From an uncultured Oscillospiraceae bacterium (GTDB lineage: Bacteria; Bacillota_A; Clostridia; Oscillospirales; Oscillospiraceae): a stretch of 7,112 nucleotides of DNA. The translations under genes were made by a program, and so were the position numbers. Where the stretch lies: assembly GCA_934635515.1 (NCBI GenBank), contig CAKTZK010000075.1, positions 1 to 7,112 of the forward strand, in the 5' to 3' direction. The notes below the pieces were generated by a model. The model saw only the letters and a list, made by a program, of their open reading frames with translations. It ran no database searches and had not been told where the DNA came from. This document shows positions 1-5,431 of the stretch, piece by piece (the stretch's first letter is position 1; each line of letters starts with the position of its first letter).

Positions 1-563
1 GTGCAGTACAGGGCGGCAGCCTCCATCTCCACAGCCATAACGCCCATCTTGCTGTAGCGCATGTTCCGGTCGGCGGCATCGTAGAAGGTGTCGGAGGAAT
101 AGAGGTTGCCCACGGGCATCTTCACCCCCAGCTCCTTGGCCGACTCCACCGCGGCCATCAGCAGGTCAAAGTCGCATATAGGGGCGTAGCTGCCGCCCAG
201 CTGGTACTGGTCGGCAAAATTAGAATTGGTGCAGGCGCCCTGTCCGGCCACCACGCTGCCCAGCTCCAGGTCCGCCCGCATAGCCCCGGCAGAGCCCACC
301 CGGATGATGTTCTCCACGTCGTACTGGGTAAACAGCTCATAGGAATAAATGCCGATGGACGGCATGCCCATGCCGCTGGCCATCACGGACACCGGCACGC
401 CCTTGTAGGTGCCGGTATAGCCCTGCACGCCGCGGACATTGTTCACCAGCTTCGGCTCGGTGAAAAAATTCTCCGCGATAAACTTCGCCCGCAGGGGATC
501 TCCGGGCATGAGCACAGTCTTTGCGAAATCGCCCTTATTGGCATTATTATGGGGGGTAGACAT
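1..563 (-). CDS. deoD: Purine nucleoside phosphorylase, DeoD type (3' end cut by window)
   Basis: Phosphorolysis of purine (deoxy)nucleosides to free base and (deoxy)ribose-1-phosphate in the cytoplasm. 187 codons are visible; the family is about 235 residues, so roughly the last 48, including the catalytic Asp near residue 204, lie beyond the left edge. Visible family signatures: MPGDPLRAK (19-27, phosphate-binding Arg25), NVRGVQGYTG (42-51, Arg44), IRVGSAGA (87-94, Arg88) and VEMEAAALY (178-186), whose Met180 and Glu181 match the E. coli purine and ribose contacts. The ATG at 561-563 is preceded, 10 bases away, by AAGGAGG (574-580), which overlaps the deoC stop codon. It lies 15 bases downstream of deoC, as the last visible gene of the rarA operon. 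The pair fits purine deoxynucleoside salvage, although no deoB or transporter is visible. Function is near certain; completeness cannot be judged. Confidence 0.96.
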   Translation of the reverse strand, partial: MSTPHNNANKGDFAKTVLMPGDPLRAKFIAENFFTEPKLVNNVRGVQGYTGTYKGVPVSVMASGMGMPSIGIYSYELFTQYDVENIIRVGSAGAMRADLELGSVVAGQGACTNSNFADQYQLGGSYAPICDFDLLMAAVESAKELGVKMPVGNLYSSDTFYDAADRNMRYSKMGVMAVEMEAAALYC

Positions 564-578
564 AGTTTATTTTCCTCC

Positions 579-1241
579 TTATTTTTCCATGGCCTTCACG
601 GCCTTCACAATGCGGCTGGTGCCCAGGCGGTCAGCGCCCAGAGCCACGAAATCCTCCGCGTCCTGCAGGTTGGCAATGCCCCCGGCAGCCTTGATCTTCA
701 CGTGGGGCGCCACGTTCGCCTTAAACAGCGCCACATCCTCCCTCGTCGCGCCGCCTCCGCCGAAGCCGGTGGAGGTCTTGATATACTCCGCGCCGGAGTC
801 GGATACCACCCGGCACATCTCCTTCTTTTCTTCGTCTGTGAGCAGGCAGGTCTCGATGATGACCTTCAGCAGCTTTCCGCCGCAGGCCGCCTTCACCGCC
901 TTGATCTCCTCCAGCACCTTGTCATACAGTCTGTCCTTCACCCAGCCGATGTTGATGACCATGTCAATTTCCGAGGCGCCGTTTTTCACCGCGTCCTCGG
1001 TCTCAAAGCACTTGGCGGCGGTGGTGCTGTACCCATTGGGGAAGCCGATAACGGTACAGATGGCGATCTTTCCCGCCACATACTCCGCCGCCCTGCGCAC
1101 ATAGCTGGCCGGGATGCACACGCTGGCGCAGCCGTACTTCATTCCGTCGTCACAGATGGCGCGGATCTCCTCCCAGGTAGCCCCCTGGCTCAAAAGGGTG
1201 TGGTCCACCCGCCGGAGGATATCCTTGACTTTCTCATTCAT
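579..1241 (-). CDS. deoC: Deoxyribose-phosphate aldolase
   Basis: Class I aldolase that cleaves 2-deoxyribose-5-phosphate to glyceraldehyde-3-phosphate and acetaldehyde, the last step of deoxynucleoside catabolism. The 220 residues match the usual short bacterial DeoC length. Visible signatures: VDHTLL near the N-terminus (12-17), EIDMVIN (91-97) with the catalytic Asp93, [12 protein letters not shown] (155-166) with the Schiff-base Lys155, and KIKAAGGI (182-189) with the second catalytic Lys184. The ATG is supported by AAAGGAGA (1251-1258), 9 bases upstream. It sits 52 bases after the small membrane-protein gene and 15 before deoD, all on the same strand, so it is probably co-transcribed. 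I saw no separate promoter in the 52-base gap and no DeoR or CytR operator. All catalytic residues are present, so it should be active. Confidence 0.98.
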   Translation of the reverse strand: MNEKVKDILRRVDHTLLSQGATWEEIRAICDDGMKYGCASVCIPASYVRRAAEYVAGKIAICTVIGFPNGYSTTAAKCFETEDAVKNGASEIDMVINIGWVKDRLYDKVLEEIKAVKAACGGKLLKVIIETCLLTDEEKKEMCRVVSDSGAEYIKTSTGFGGGGATREDVALFKANVAPHVKIKAAGGIANLQDAEDFVALGADRLGTSRIVKAVKAMEK

Positions 1242-1293
1242 AGCCCAAAATCTCCTTTCGGTTCGTTCCGTTTTTACTTCTCGGTGCCGGGCA

Positions 1294-1392
1294 TCACAGT
1301 CCCAGATACGGGATCACCAGCGACAGCAGCATCACCACCGCCAGCAGCAGCGCAATACCCATAGCTACATATCTTGTCCATTTTGGTCTCAT
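1294..1392 (-). CDS. Small single-helix membrane protein, 32 residues
   Basis: A short gene likely to be missed by automatic callers. Its ATG (1390-1392) overlaps the TGA of the DUF951 gene in an ATGA junction, and GGAGGAGG (1400-1407) lies 7 bases upstream within that gene, which implies translational coupling. The 32-residue product has a basic, aromatic N-terminus (MRPKWTRY) followed by about 20 hydrophobic residues rich in Leu, Val, Ala and Met (9-28), then ends PYLGL. This predicts a single membrane helix with the N-terminus inside. It resembles in layout the tiny Prli42-type stressosome-anchoring proteins of Listeria and Bacillus (about 31 residues, basic start, one helix), but that is a shape match only. 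No function is assigned. Support comes from the ribosome site, the stop-start overlap and the operon position. Confidence 0.75.
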   Translation of the reverse strand: MRPKWTRYVAMGIALLLAVVMLLSLVIPYLGL

Positions 1393-1580
1393 GGATTCTC
1401 CTCCTCCGTGCAGATTTTTCGGATGCTCTTCTCCACCTTTCGCCGGGGGGCCATGATCTCATGCCCGCAGCCCAGGCAGCGGAGCTTAATGTCCATACCG
1501 ATGCGCAGCACCAGCCATTCCTTGCTGCCGCAGGGGTGGGTCTTTTTCAGTTCGACTTTATCGTTTACCTTCAGGTCCAT
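1389..1580 (-). CDS. DUF951 family protein (small Cys-containing protein)
   Basis: A 63-residue protein recognised as DUF951, a small family widespread in Firmicutes with no established role. The family-like start MDLKVNDKVELKKTHPCGS is followed by a core with CLGCGHEIM. Cys17 (HPCGS) plus Cys35 and Cys38 (CLGCGH), with His40, could form a metal-binding knuckle; a further Cys57 lies near the C-terminus. The charged segment PRRKVEKSIRKI (45-56) could bind nucleic acid, which is inference. The ATG lies one base after the rarA stop codon, with GGGGGAG (1587-1593) inside the end of rarA, so the two are tightly linked. The TGA overlaps the start of the next small gene. In other Firmicutes DUF951 genes often sit near chromosome-partitioning and translation genes; here the partner is rarA. 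Confidence 0.9.
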   Translation of the reverse strand: MDLKVNDKVELKKTHPCGSKEWLVLRIGMDIKLRCLGCGHEIMAPRRKVEKSIRKICTEEENP

Positions 1581-1581
1581 T

Positions 1582-2853
1582 TCATTCTCCCCCGCCCTTT
1601 ATAAGGTCCCAGTAGTGCTTGGCCGCCTGCTCGGTCTTGTTGTCGGCGTATTCGTAGTAGGTGGTGTTCCCCAGGCTCTCCGGCAAGTATCTCTGGTTTA
1701 CATAGTGCTTGGGATATATATGCGGATACTTGTACGCCTGGGGCTTCTCGCTGCCCGCGCTGTCGGCGTGGACATTTTTCAGGTGTCTGGGAATATCTCC
1801 CACCTTTCCCTTTTCAATGTCGCTCATGGCGGCAATGATAGCGTTGTGGGCGGAATTGGACTTAGGCGCCGTGGCCAGCAGCACCGTCGCCTCCGCCAGG
1901 GGAAGCCGCGCCTCCGGAAGCCCCAGCTGCACCGCCGCGTCCACGCAGGCTTTTGTAATGGCCATTGCCTGGGGATAGGCCAGCCCGATGTCCTCGGAGG
2001 CGATGACCAGCAGCCGCCTGCACGGGGATAAAAGGTCCCCCGCTACCAGCAGCCGTCCCAGGTAATACACCGCCGCGTCCGGGTCGGACCCGCGGATGGA
2101 CTTCTGCAGCGCCGAGAGCAGGTCGTAGTGGTCGTCCCCCTCCCGGTCATAGCGCATGGCGCTGTGCTGAGCGATCTGTGTAGCGTCTTCCCTTGTCAGC
2201 AGCAGCTTCCCGTCCACAGGCTTCGCCGCCCGGCTCAGCAGCTCCACGGCGTTCACCGCCTTGCGCACATCGCCGCCGCAGCCCATGGCAATGGCCATGG
2301 GCACCTCCTCCTCCCAGGAAAGAGGCAGGACGCTCTGCTCCTGCACGATGCCCAGTGCCCGCTCCACCGCCGGCACCGTCTCCTCCGCCGTCAGGGGCTT
2401 GAATTCAAACACCGTGCTCCGGGAGAGCAGGGCGTTGTACACATAAAAGTAGGGGTTTTCCGTGGTGGATGCCACCAGCGTGATCTTGCCGTTTTCCATG
2501 TACTCCAGCAGACTCTGCTGCTGCTTTTTGTTGAAGTACTGTATCTCATCCAGGTACAGCAGCGCCCCGTTGGGAGCCACCATCGTCCCCACATCCGCCA
2601 TGATGTTCTTCACGTCCTGAAGCGACGCGGTGGTGGCGTTAAGATGGTAGAGGGTCTTGTTGGTTTTCTTGGCAATAATGCCCGCCACGGTGGTCTTGCC
2701 CGTGCCGGAGGGGCCGTAAAAGATCAGGTTTGCGGCGGTGCCGCTCTCGATGATCCGCCGGAGCATCGCGCCTTCTCCCAAAAGATGCTTCTGCCCCGCC
2801 ACTTCGTCCAGCGTCTGGGGCCGAATGGCGTCGGCCAAAGGCTGTGTCTGCAT
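1582..2853 (-). CDS. rarA: Replication-associated recombination protein A (AAA+ ATPase, RarA/MgsA)
   Basis: Clamp-loader-like AAA+ ATPase that acts at stalled replication forks in the cytoplasm. The 423 residues fit the family's 420-450. In order: N-terminal MQTQPLADAIRPQTLDEVAG typical of RarA; Walker A GPSGTGKTT (47-55); Walker B LLYLDEI (98-104); a sensor-1 region ASTTENP (128-134); LLSRS (142-146) with a likely arginine finger Arg145; GGDVRKAVNAVE (193-204) in the sensor-2 position; then the helical tetramerisation domain, with SEDIGLAYPQA (286-296) and the C-terminal PHIYPKHYVNQRYLP (377-391). The reading frame stays open far upstream to 3222, but that would run into nth on the opposite strand; the ATG at 2851-2853 has GGAGGAG (2858-2864) and the family N-terminus. 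First gene of a five-gene operon. RarA beside deoC and deoD is not a pairing I know as standard. Confidence 0.97.
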   Translation of the reverse strand: MQTQPLADAIRPQTLDEVAGQKHLLGEGAMLRRIIESGTAANLIFYGPSGTGKTTVAGIIAKKTNKTLYHLNATTASLQDVKNIMADVGTMVAPNGALLYLDEIQYFNKKQQQSLLEYMENGKITLVASTTENPYFYVYNALLSRSTVFEFKPLTAEETVPAVERALGIVQEQSVLPLSWEEEVPMAIAMGCGGDVRKAVNAVELLSRAAKPVDGKLLLTREDATQIAQHSAMRYDREGDDHYDLLSALQKSIRGSDPDAAVYYLGRLLVAGDLLSPCRRLLVIASEDIGLAYPQAMAITKACVDAAVQLGLPEARLPLAEATVLLATAPKSNSAHNAIIAAMSDIEKGKVGDIPRHLKNVHADSAGSEKPQAYKYPHIYPKHYVNQRYLPESLGNTTYYEYADNKTEQAAKHYWDLIKGGGE

Positions 2854-2884
2854 GCAGCTCCTCCCCTCCTCGTTAGATTTTATT

Positions 2885-2913
2885 ATTGTATCACAGTTTT
2901 CCGGGAATTGCAA
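2885..2913 (-). promoter_or_regulatory. rarA operon promoter (extended -10)
   Basis: Read on the minus strand: -35 TTGCAA (2908-2913), exactly 17 bases, then TACAAT (2885-2890) preceded by TG at the extended -10 position (TGATACAAT, 2885-2893). The predicted start is near 2878, giving a leader of about 25 bases to the rarA ATG. The -35 hexamer is self-complementary and is also the -35 of the divergent nth promoter. A housekeeping sigma-A promoter is the simplest reading. Confidence 0.75.
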
Positions 2914-2936
2914 TTTTCTTTCGCAGCGTTTATAAT
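2908..2936 (+). promoter_or_regulatory. nth promoter
   Basis: -35 TTGCAA (2908-2913), a 17-base spacer and a perfect -10 TATAAT (2931-2936). Transcription should start near 2943, leaving about 16 bases before the nth start, just enough for the ribosome site AGAGGTGA (2945-2952). The -35 is shared with the rarA promoter on the other strand. Confidence 0.8.
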
Positions 2937-2958
2937 ATCTCTCAAGAGGTGATGTATT

Positions 2959-3597
2959 TTGAAGAATCCTGCCGAAGTAAACGCCATCATAGCGGAGCTG
3001 GAGCGGCTGTACCCGGACGCTCTCTGCTCCCTGGAATATAAAAAAGACTACGAGCTGCTCTTTGCCGTGCGCCTGTCCGCCCAGTGTACCGACGCCCGGG
3101 TGAATCAGGTCACCCCCGCCCTTTTCGCCCGTTTCCCCACCCTGGAGTCCTTCGCCCAGGCCAGCGAGGCGGAGGTGGGCGAATATGTCCACTCCTGCGG
3201 CTTCTGGCGGGCCAAGGCCCACGACCTGGTGGCCTCCGCCCAGATGCTCCTGCAGGATTTCGGCGGCAAGGTGCCGGACAATATGGACGACCTTCTGCGC
3301 CTGCCCGGCGTAGGCCGCAAGACCGCGAATCTCATCTTAGGCGATGTTTACGGCCAGGAGGGCTATGTCTGCGACACCCACTGCATCCGCATCACCGGCC
3401 GCCTGGGGCTCACCGACGGCAGCAAGGACCCCCTGCGGGTGGAAAAGCAGCTGCGTACCTGCCTGCCCCCGGAAAAATCCAGCGACTTCTGCCACCGTAT
3501 GGTCCTCCACGGCCGGGCCGTATGTACCGCCCGCAGCCCCCACTGCGATGTCTGCACCCTCCGCCCTCTGTGCGACACAGGACGCTCCGAGCCGTAG
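2959..3597 (+). CDS. nth: Endonuclease III (DNA glycosylase/AP lyase)
   Basis: Base-excision-repair enzyme that removes oxidised pyrimidines and nicks abasic sites. The 212 residues match the E. coli enzyme (211). Visible: LSAQCTDARVN (39-49); the helix-hairpin-helix LPGVGRKTA (115-123) with catalytic Lys121; VCDTHCIRI (137-145) with catalytic Asp139; and the [4Fe-4S] ligands Cys189, Cys196, Cys199 and Cys205 in the canonical C-X6-C-X2-C-X5-C spacing. The start is TTG at 2959, 6 bases after AGAGGTGA; the nearby ATG at 2952 is out of frame, and the TTG reading gives the family-like N-terminus. It is transcribed divergently from rarA, so two genome-maintenance genes share one control region. 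The TAG stop is followed after 21 bases by the next gene's promoter; I see no terminator between. Confidence 0.98.
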   Translation: MKNPAEVNAIIAELERLYPDALCSLEYKKDYELLFAVRLSAQCTDARVNQVTPALFARFPTLESFAQASEAEVGEYVHSCGFWRAKAHDLVASAQMLLQDFGGKVPDNMDDLLRLPGVGRKTANLILGDVYGQEGYVCDTHCIRITGRLGLTDGSKDPLRVEKQLRTCLPPEKSSDFCHRMVLHGRAVCTARSPHCDVCTLRPLCDTGRSEP

Positions 3598-3618
3598 GTC
3601 CCGCCCCTCTCCGATGTC

Positions 3619-3647
3619 TTGACTTTTGCCGCCTCAGCGTTTATTAT
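3619..3647 (+). promoter_or_regulatory. Promoter of the cytidylate-kinase-like gene
   Basis: TTGACT (3619-3624), a 17-base spacer and TATTAT (3642-3647), each one base off the sigma-A consensus. The predicted start is near 3654, giving a leader of about 39 bases. It lies between the nth stop and the next gene. It may also drive the three small genes downstream by read-through, since no terminator is visible after 4271. Confidence 0.75.
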
Positions 3648-3692
3648 TGTAAAAACCTATCGTGACCTAAGCATGGAAGGAGTACATGAAAT

Positions 3693-4271
3693 ATGAAAAA
3701 CAGAGTCATCACCATCAGCCGTGAGTTCGGCAGCGGCGGCCGTACCATCGGCCGGAAGGTCGCTGAAAAGCTGGGCATCCCCTGCTACGATTCCGAGCTG
3801 ATCCAGGAGCTGGAAAAGGAGACCGGCTTTGCCGCTGACTATGTAAAGGAAGCCGGCGAGTATGCCCCCGGCGGTTTTTTGGCCTCGGCCCTCTCGAACC
3901 GGATGTTTGGCCCTACCAATGAGGACATTCTCTGGGCCCACCAGTATAAGGTCATCACCGCCCTGGCGGAAAAGGGTCCCTGCGTCATCGTGGGCCGCTG
4001 CGCCGACTATATCCTCCAGGATAAGGCTGACTGCCTGAAGGTCTTTATCCATGCGGATATGAAGTTCCGGGCCGAGCGCATCGTGAAGGTGTACGGCGAG
4101 CGGGACCAGTCCCCGGAGGAGCGCCTGAAGGATAAGGATAAGCGCCGGGCCGCCTATCACCGCTTCTATACGGACATGAAGTGGGGCCACGCCCAGAACT
4201 ATCACATTACCCTCAACAGCGGCGTCCTTGGCATCGACAAGTGCGTGGACATCCTGGCGCAGCTGTTCTGA
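3693..4271 (+). CDS. Cytidylate kinase-like family protein (P-loop kinase)
   Basis: A 192-residue P-loop protein of the cytidylate-kinase-like family common in Clostridia, distinct from the essential Cmk. The N-terminus carries ITISREFGSGGRTIGRKVAE, with the phosphate loop GSGGRTIG (13-20). IVGRCADYIL (99-108) corresponds to the second conserved strand and GR motif. KDKDKRRAAYHRFYT (146-160) is the basic lid, followed by the family's NYHITLNSG (169-177). The true substrate is not established; a nucleotide monophosphate is likely. The ATG at 3693 has AAGGAG (3677-3682) 10 bases upstream; an ATG at 3686 is out of frame and only 3 bases from that site. It has its own promoter and lies 69 bases before the three small genes. 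Family sure, substrate unknown. Confidence 0.92.
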   Translation: MKNRVITISREFGSGGRTIGRKVAEKLGIPCYDSELIQELEKETGFAADYVKEAGEYAPGGFLASALSNRMFGPTNEDILWAHQYKVITALAEKGPCVIVGRCADYILQDKADCLKVFIHADMKFRAERIVKVYGERDQSPEERLKDKDKRRAAYHRFYTDMKWGHAQNYHITLNSGVLGIDKCVDILAQLF

Positions 4272-4283
4272 GATCTTACCCGG

Positions 4284-4311
4284 TACTATTTTCCCCGCTG
4301 CATCATATACT
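4284..4311 (+). promoter_or_regulatory. Possible sporulation-type (sigma-E-like) promoter
   Basis: TACTATT (4284-4290), 13 bases, then CATATACT (4304-4311). Compared with the B. subtilis sigma-E pattern (KMATATT, about 14 bases, CATACAMT), one and two positions differ. TATACT (4306-4311) could alternatively be a sigma-A -10, but no good -35 lies 16-18 bases before it. The element sits 30 bases before the GTG start of the three small genes. It is weak evidence, based on short degenerate motifs from a distant species. Confidence 0.25.
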
Positions 4312-4340
4312 GCCTTGAAAAGAGGAAAGGATGATGCAAT

Positions 4341-4592
4341 GTGGATATGCGGCAGCTCATGCAGCAGGTAAAAAACGATCCCCAGATGGTGCAGCGCATC
4401 ATGCAGTCCCCGGACGGGCAGAAGCTGATGCAAATGCTCACCTCCTCCGATAACGGCGCGAGCCTTGACCGTGCCGCCGCCAGCGCGGACAGCGGCAATA
4501 CCGCCCAAATGGTAGCCATGCTGAAAAAAGTCATGCAGACCCCCCAGGGCGCGGCGCTGATAGATCGCCTGGGCAGCCAGCTGCAGCAGTAA
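4341..4592 (+). CDS. Hypothetical Met/Gln-rich helical protein, 83 residues
   Basis: No function recognised. The protein is soluble, strongly helical in composition and rich in Met, Gln and Ala, with no Cys and no membrane segment. It carries two similar units: DPQMVQRIMQSPDGQKLMQML (13-33, trimmed here to the conserved MQSPDG turn at 21-26) and QMVAMLKKVMQTPQGAAL (56-73). Each is a helix, an MQ[ST]P[DQ]G turn and a second helix, which recalls STI1/DP-type peptide-binding modules by shape only. They are joined by an Asp/Ser/Ala linker (35-52). The GTG at 4341 is chosen because AGGAAAGG lies 10 bases upstream; ATG at 4347 is the alternative. It is the first of three genes separated by 15 and 3 bases. 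Similar short proteins occur widely in Clostridia without a role. Confidence 0.85.
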   Translation: MDMRQLMQQVKNDPQMVQRIMQSPDGQKLMQMLTSSDNGASLDRAAASADSGNTAQMVAMLKKVMQTPQGAALIDRLGSQLQQ

Positions 4593-4607
4593 AGGGAGGA
4601 GATCGCC

Positions 4608-5018
4608 ATGTCGGAGCTGCAAGACAAGCTGAACTCCCTCCTGTCAGACCCGGCCGGGATGGCCCAGGTGGTGCAGCTTGCCCAGCAGCTCTCCTCCACC
4701 ATGGACTCACCCGCCGCGCCGTCAAACCAGGCCGCTGCCCCTCCTCCGGGGCCGTCCCCATCGGCGCCGGGTCCGCCTCCCGCTCCCCCCAATCCGGCGG
4801 GCCCCGGCTCCCTTCTGGGCGGCATCGACTTGAACACCGTTTCCAAATTCCTGCCCATGCTCCAGGCCCTCTCGTCGGACCAGAGCCATTCCATGCAGCT
4901 GCTGAACGCCCTGCGCCCGTATCTGAAAGAGGAAAAACAGGGCAAGGTGGAGCGCGCTGCCCGCTTGGCCCGGCTCATCACCGTGGGCAAGCGCTTCTTG
5001 ACGGAATGGGAGGGCTGA
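4608..5018 (+). CDS. Hypothetical protein with Pro/Ala/Gly linker, 136 residues
   Basis: No function recognised. Three parts: an N-terminal helical segment with LSDPAGMAQVVQLAQQL (13-29), echoing the DP-M-Q pattern of the preceding protein; a low-complexity linker of Pro, Ala, Gly and Ser (about 34-66); and a C-terminal helical region with FLPMLQALS (80-88), HSMQLLNALRPYLKEEKQ (94-111) and a basic tail AARLARLITVGKRFL (117-131). The combination of a DP-type N-terminus and an ALRPYL...R.AR...R C-terminus is one I recall from uncharacterised clostridial proteins. AAAGGGAGGA lies just upstream of the ATG, after the previous stop. There is no signal peptide and no membrane helix. The basic C-terminal helix could bind membrane or nucleic acid, which is speculation. 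Confidence 0.87.
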   Translation: MSELQDKLNSLLSDPAGMAQVVQLAQQLSSTMDSPAAPSNQAAAPPPGPSPSAPGPPPAPPNPAGPGSLLGGIDLNTVSKFLPMLQALSSDQSHSMQLLNALRPYLKEEKQGKVERAARLARLITVGKRFLTEWEG

Positions 5019-5021
5019 GGG

Positions 5022-5360
5022 ATGTATAACCGCTACACGCGCAACGATACCGGCATCTACACCCGCATGCCCCAAAACGACGATCCTCCGTCCCCCGGCG
5101 GAGGCCCCAAGCCCGGCGCTTCGCCTCCGGGGCCCAAACCATCCCCCGGGCCAAAGCCGCCGCCCACGCCGCCTCCGGGCCCACCCACCGTGCCGCCCCA
5201 GCACCCCGAGCGAGATATTCTCAATCGGCTTTTGGCAAAGCTGCACCTGGGCGACCTGGACTCCGGCGACCTGTTGGTGCTTCTCCTGCTGTTCATGCTG
5301 TTTCGGGAAAACGCCGACGAGGAGCTGCTCATAGCCCTGGGCCTGCTGCTGATTTTGTGA
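5022..5360 (+). CDS. Hypothetical Pro/Gly-rich protein with hydrophobic C-terminus, 112 residues
   Basis: No function recognised. The N-terminus MYNRYTRNDTGIYTRMP (1-17) is Tyr/Arg-rich. Residues 22-62 are almost entirely Pro, Gly, Lys and Ser, with repeats of PGP and PKP. The C-terminus has an amphipathic stretch ILNRLLAKLHLGDLDSGD (66-83) and two very hydrophobic segments (84-94 and 101-112, mostly Leu) separated by the charged turn RENADEE. Each segment is only about 11 residues, too short for an ordinary membrane helix, so a membrane-surface hairpin or a Leu-packed oligomer is possible. ATG follows the previous stop by 3 bases, with GGGAGGG inside the end of that gene, so the two are probably coupled. 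A terminator lies 22 bases after the stop. The LDSGDLL...DEELLIALGLLL signature recurs in clostridial hypothetical proteins, which makes a real gene likely despite the low complexity. Confidence 0.87.
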   Translation: MYNRYTRNDTGIYTRMPQNDDPPSPGGGPKPGASPPGPKPSPGPKPPPTPPPGPPTVPPQHPERDILNRLLAKLHLGDLDSGDLLVLLLLFMLFRENADEELLIALGLLLIL

Positions 5361-5382
5361 AAAGCAAGAAATAATTATTGTA

Positions 5383-5418
5383 AAAAACAGAGGACTGCCC
5401 CCGCAGTCCTCTGTTTTT
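5383..5418. terminator. Bidirectional intrinsic terminator
   Basis: A perfect 16-base inverted repeat (5383-5398 and 5403-5418) around a CCCC loop. The core CAGAGGACTGC pairs fully, flanked by five or more A on the left and five T on the right, so a U-tract follows the hairpin on either strand. It lies between two converging genes, the Pro/Gly-rich gene ending at 5360 and the desulfurase ending at 5432, and should end both transcripts. Confidence 0.93.
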
Positions 5419-5431
5419 ATTATTCACTTCT

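Noticed and set aside
549..1364. Long plus-strand reading frame opposite deoC
   Set aside because: Composition is typical of the reverse strand of a GC-rich gene, and deoC on the minus strand has every catalytic motif.
2854..3222. rarA frame open upstream to 3222
   Set aside because: It would overlap nth on the other strand and the shared promoter; the family N-terminus and a ribosome site mark the ATG at 2853.
3337..3665. Alternative frames across the 3' half of nth
   Set aside because: nth is complete, with its iron-sulfur cysteines in the canonical spacing, so these are shadow frames.
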